Below, piece after piece: positions 5,377 through 5,743 of a stretch of DNA of 5,743 nucleotides. The DNA lies in the NCBI GenBank assembly GCA_023380995.1, contig JAMCTD010000062.1, positions 1-5,743 on the forward strand. Reading direction: 5' to 3'. A program made the translations under genes and the position numbers. The first letter of the stretch is position 1. Each line of letters begins with the position of its first letter. The DNA comes from Patescibacteria group bacterium. GTDB taxonomy: Bacteria > Patescibacteria > Microgenomatia > Daviesbacterales > UBA10151. The notes beneath the pieces were generated by a model. The model ran no database searches and had not been told where the DNA came from. It saw only the letters and a program-made list of their open reading frames with translations.

Positions 5377-5743
5377 TTTACTCTCTAGCCTCTTTTTAAA
5401 CAAGTTTTCAGTATATCCTCCCTCTTTAACAAAAACTTCTTCAGCTTTATTTATCTGCTTACTAAGAAGATAAGTAGCCAGATGGCATAAAGTTAAAAGA
5501 AAGTTAGCAGCTTCTTCTGGGTTTTTCGGTAATTTTGGCTTCTCTTTTAAATCACCTAAGTTACTTAAGTTACTTAAGTAACTTAATCTATAAGATAATT
5601 GGCGGTATTCAGTAATCCGGGGATCGGTTTTTGCCCAAATTTGCAATTTTTTTTGTCTTAAAAAATCCTCATAATCGGCCAACAGTTCTTCCAGAGAAGC
5701 CATTGCTACTCCTAATAGTTTAATCTCGCCTTTTTCTTCGTAT
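5368..5743 (-). CDS. Four-helix-bundle suffix-domain protein (N-terminal part outside window)
   Basis: C-terminal part of a small helical protein related to the four-helix-bundle/23S rRNA intervening-sequence protein family, in the form with an extra C-terminal suffix domain. The ATG at 5703 is not the likely start: the frame stays open to the right edge and adds YEEKGEIKLLGVA before MASLEELLADYEDFLRQ, which matches the family's usual (E/K)LKLxGVAxASLEELLxDYEDFLR run across that Met. About 124 residues are visible. The helices continue with PRITEYRQLSYRL, then NPEEAANFLLTLCHLATYLLSKQI and a closing FVKEGGYTENLFKKRLESK. The segment LSYLSNLSNLGDL between them is encoded by a 9-nt satellite and is probably a tolerated loop expansion. 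Biochemical function is not established; such proteins are abundant in Candidate Phyla Radiation genomes. tRNA-Arg follows after 36 bp. Confidence 0.85.
   Translation of the reverse strand, partial: YEEKGEIKLLGVAMASLEELLADYEDFLRQKKLQIWAKTDPRITEYRQLSYRLSYLSNLSNLGDLKEKPKLPKNPEEAANFLLTLCHLATYLLSKQINKAEEVFVKEGGYTENLFKKRLESKIK
5555..5590 (-). repeat. 9-nt satellite inside the coding region
   Basis: Read on the minus strand from 5590: TAGATTAAG, TTACTTAAG, TAACTTAAG, TAACTTAGG. These four 9-base units encode the repeated tripeptides LSY, LSN, LSN and LGD. Unit length is a multiple of three, so copy-number change would keep the frame. The consensus matches the array at the gene's stop codon (5341-5376). 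Confidence 0.85.

Overview
The window most likely comes from an ultra-small bacterium of the Candidate Phyla Radiation (Patescibacteria), probably Microgenomates-like. This is inferred from protein types and style, not from a marker-gene tree. Supporting signs are LamG-domain proteins with type IV prepilin leaders, an orphan mreB, a PEGA-domain membrane protein, a class D/E-like sortase, a four-helix-bundle suffix-domain protein of a kind common in those genomes, AT-rich gaps filled with short-period repeats, and weak or absent Shine-Dalgarno sequences. The standard code fits: no real gene needs UGA to be read as an amino acid.

Left part, plus strand (1-2058): two tandem genes for prepilin-LamG surface proteins. 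The first is cut by the left edge. The second is complete: prepilin leader, hydrophobic helix, pilin-like stalk, Ser-rich linker and LamG domain. The two are identical at DNA level over at least 127 bp (1-127 and 1317-1443, offset 1316), covering the stalk end, the linker and the first LamG strand. They then diverge abruptly into very different LamG domains. This constant-5'/variable-3' layout is the most interesting feature here. The start codon of the second gene lies in an 8-bp inverted repeat that overlaps an extended -10-like sequence.

Right part, minus strand (2071-5743, read right to left): a four-helix-bundle suffix-domain gene cut by the right edge, tRNA-Arg(CCU), a sortase, a PEGA/beta-propeller-like membrane protein, and mreB. 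mreB converges on the second pilin gene with only 12 bp between stop codons. No mreC, mreD or rodA lies beside mreB within the window. Three of the minus-strand gaps carry their own short satellite (9-nt, 7-nt, 7-nt) abutting the stop codon of the gene before it.

Together the window reads as a cell-surface locus: lectin-like pilins or pseudopilins as likely adhesins, a sortase for protein anchoring or pilin linkage, an envelope PEGA protein, and the MreB cytoskeleton. That they work together is inferred from proximity only. The other pilus machinery (PilB, PilC, PilD) and any LPXTG-type sortase substrate are absent from the window.
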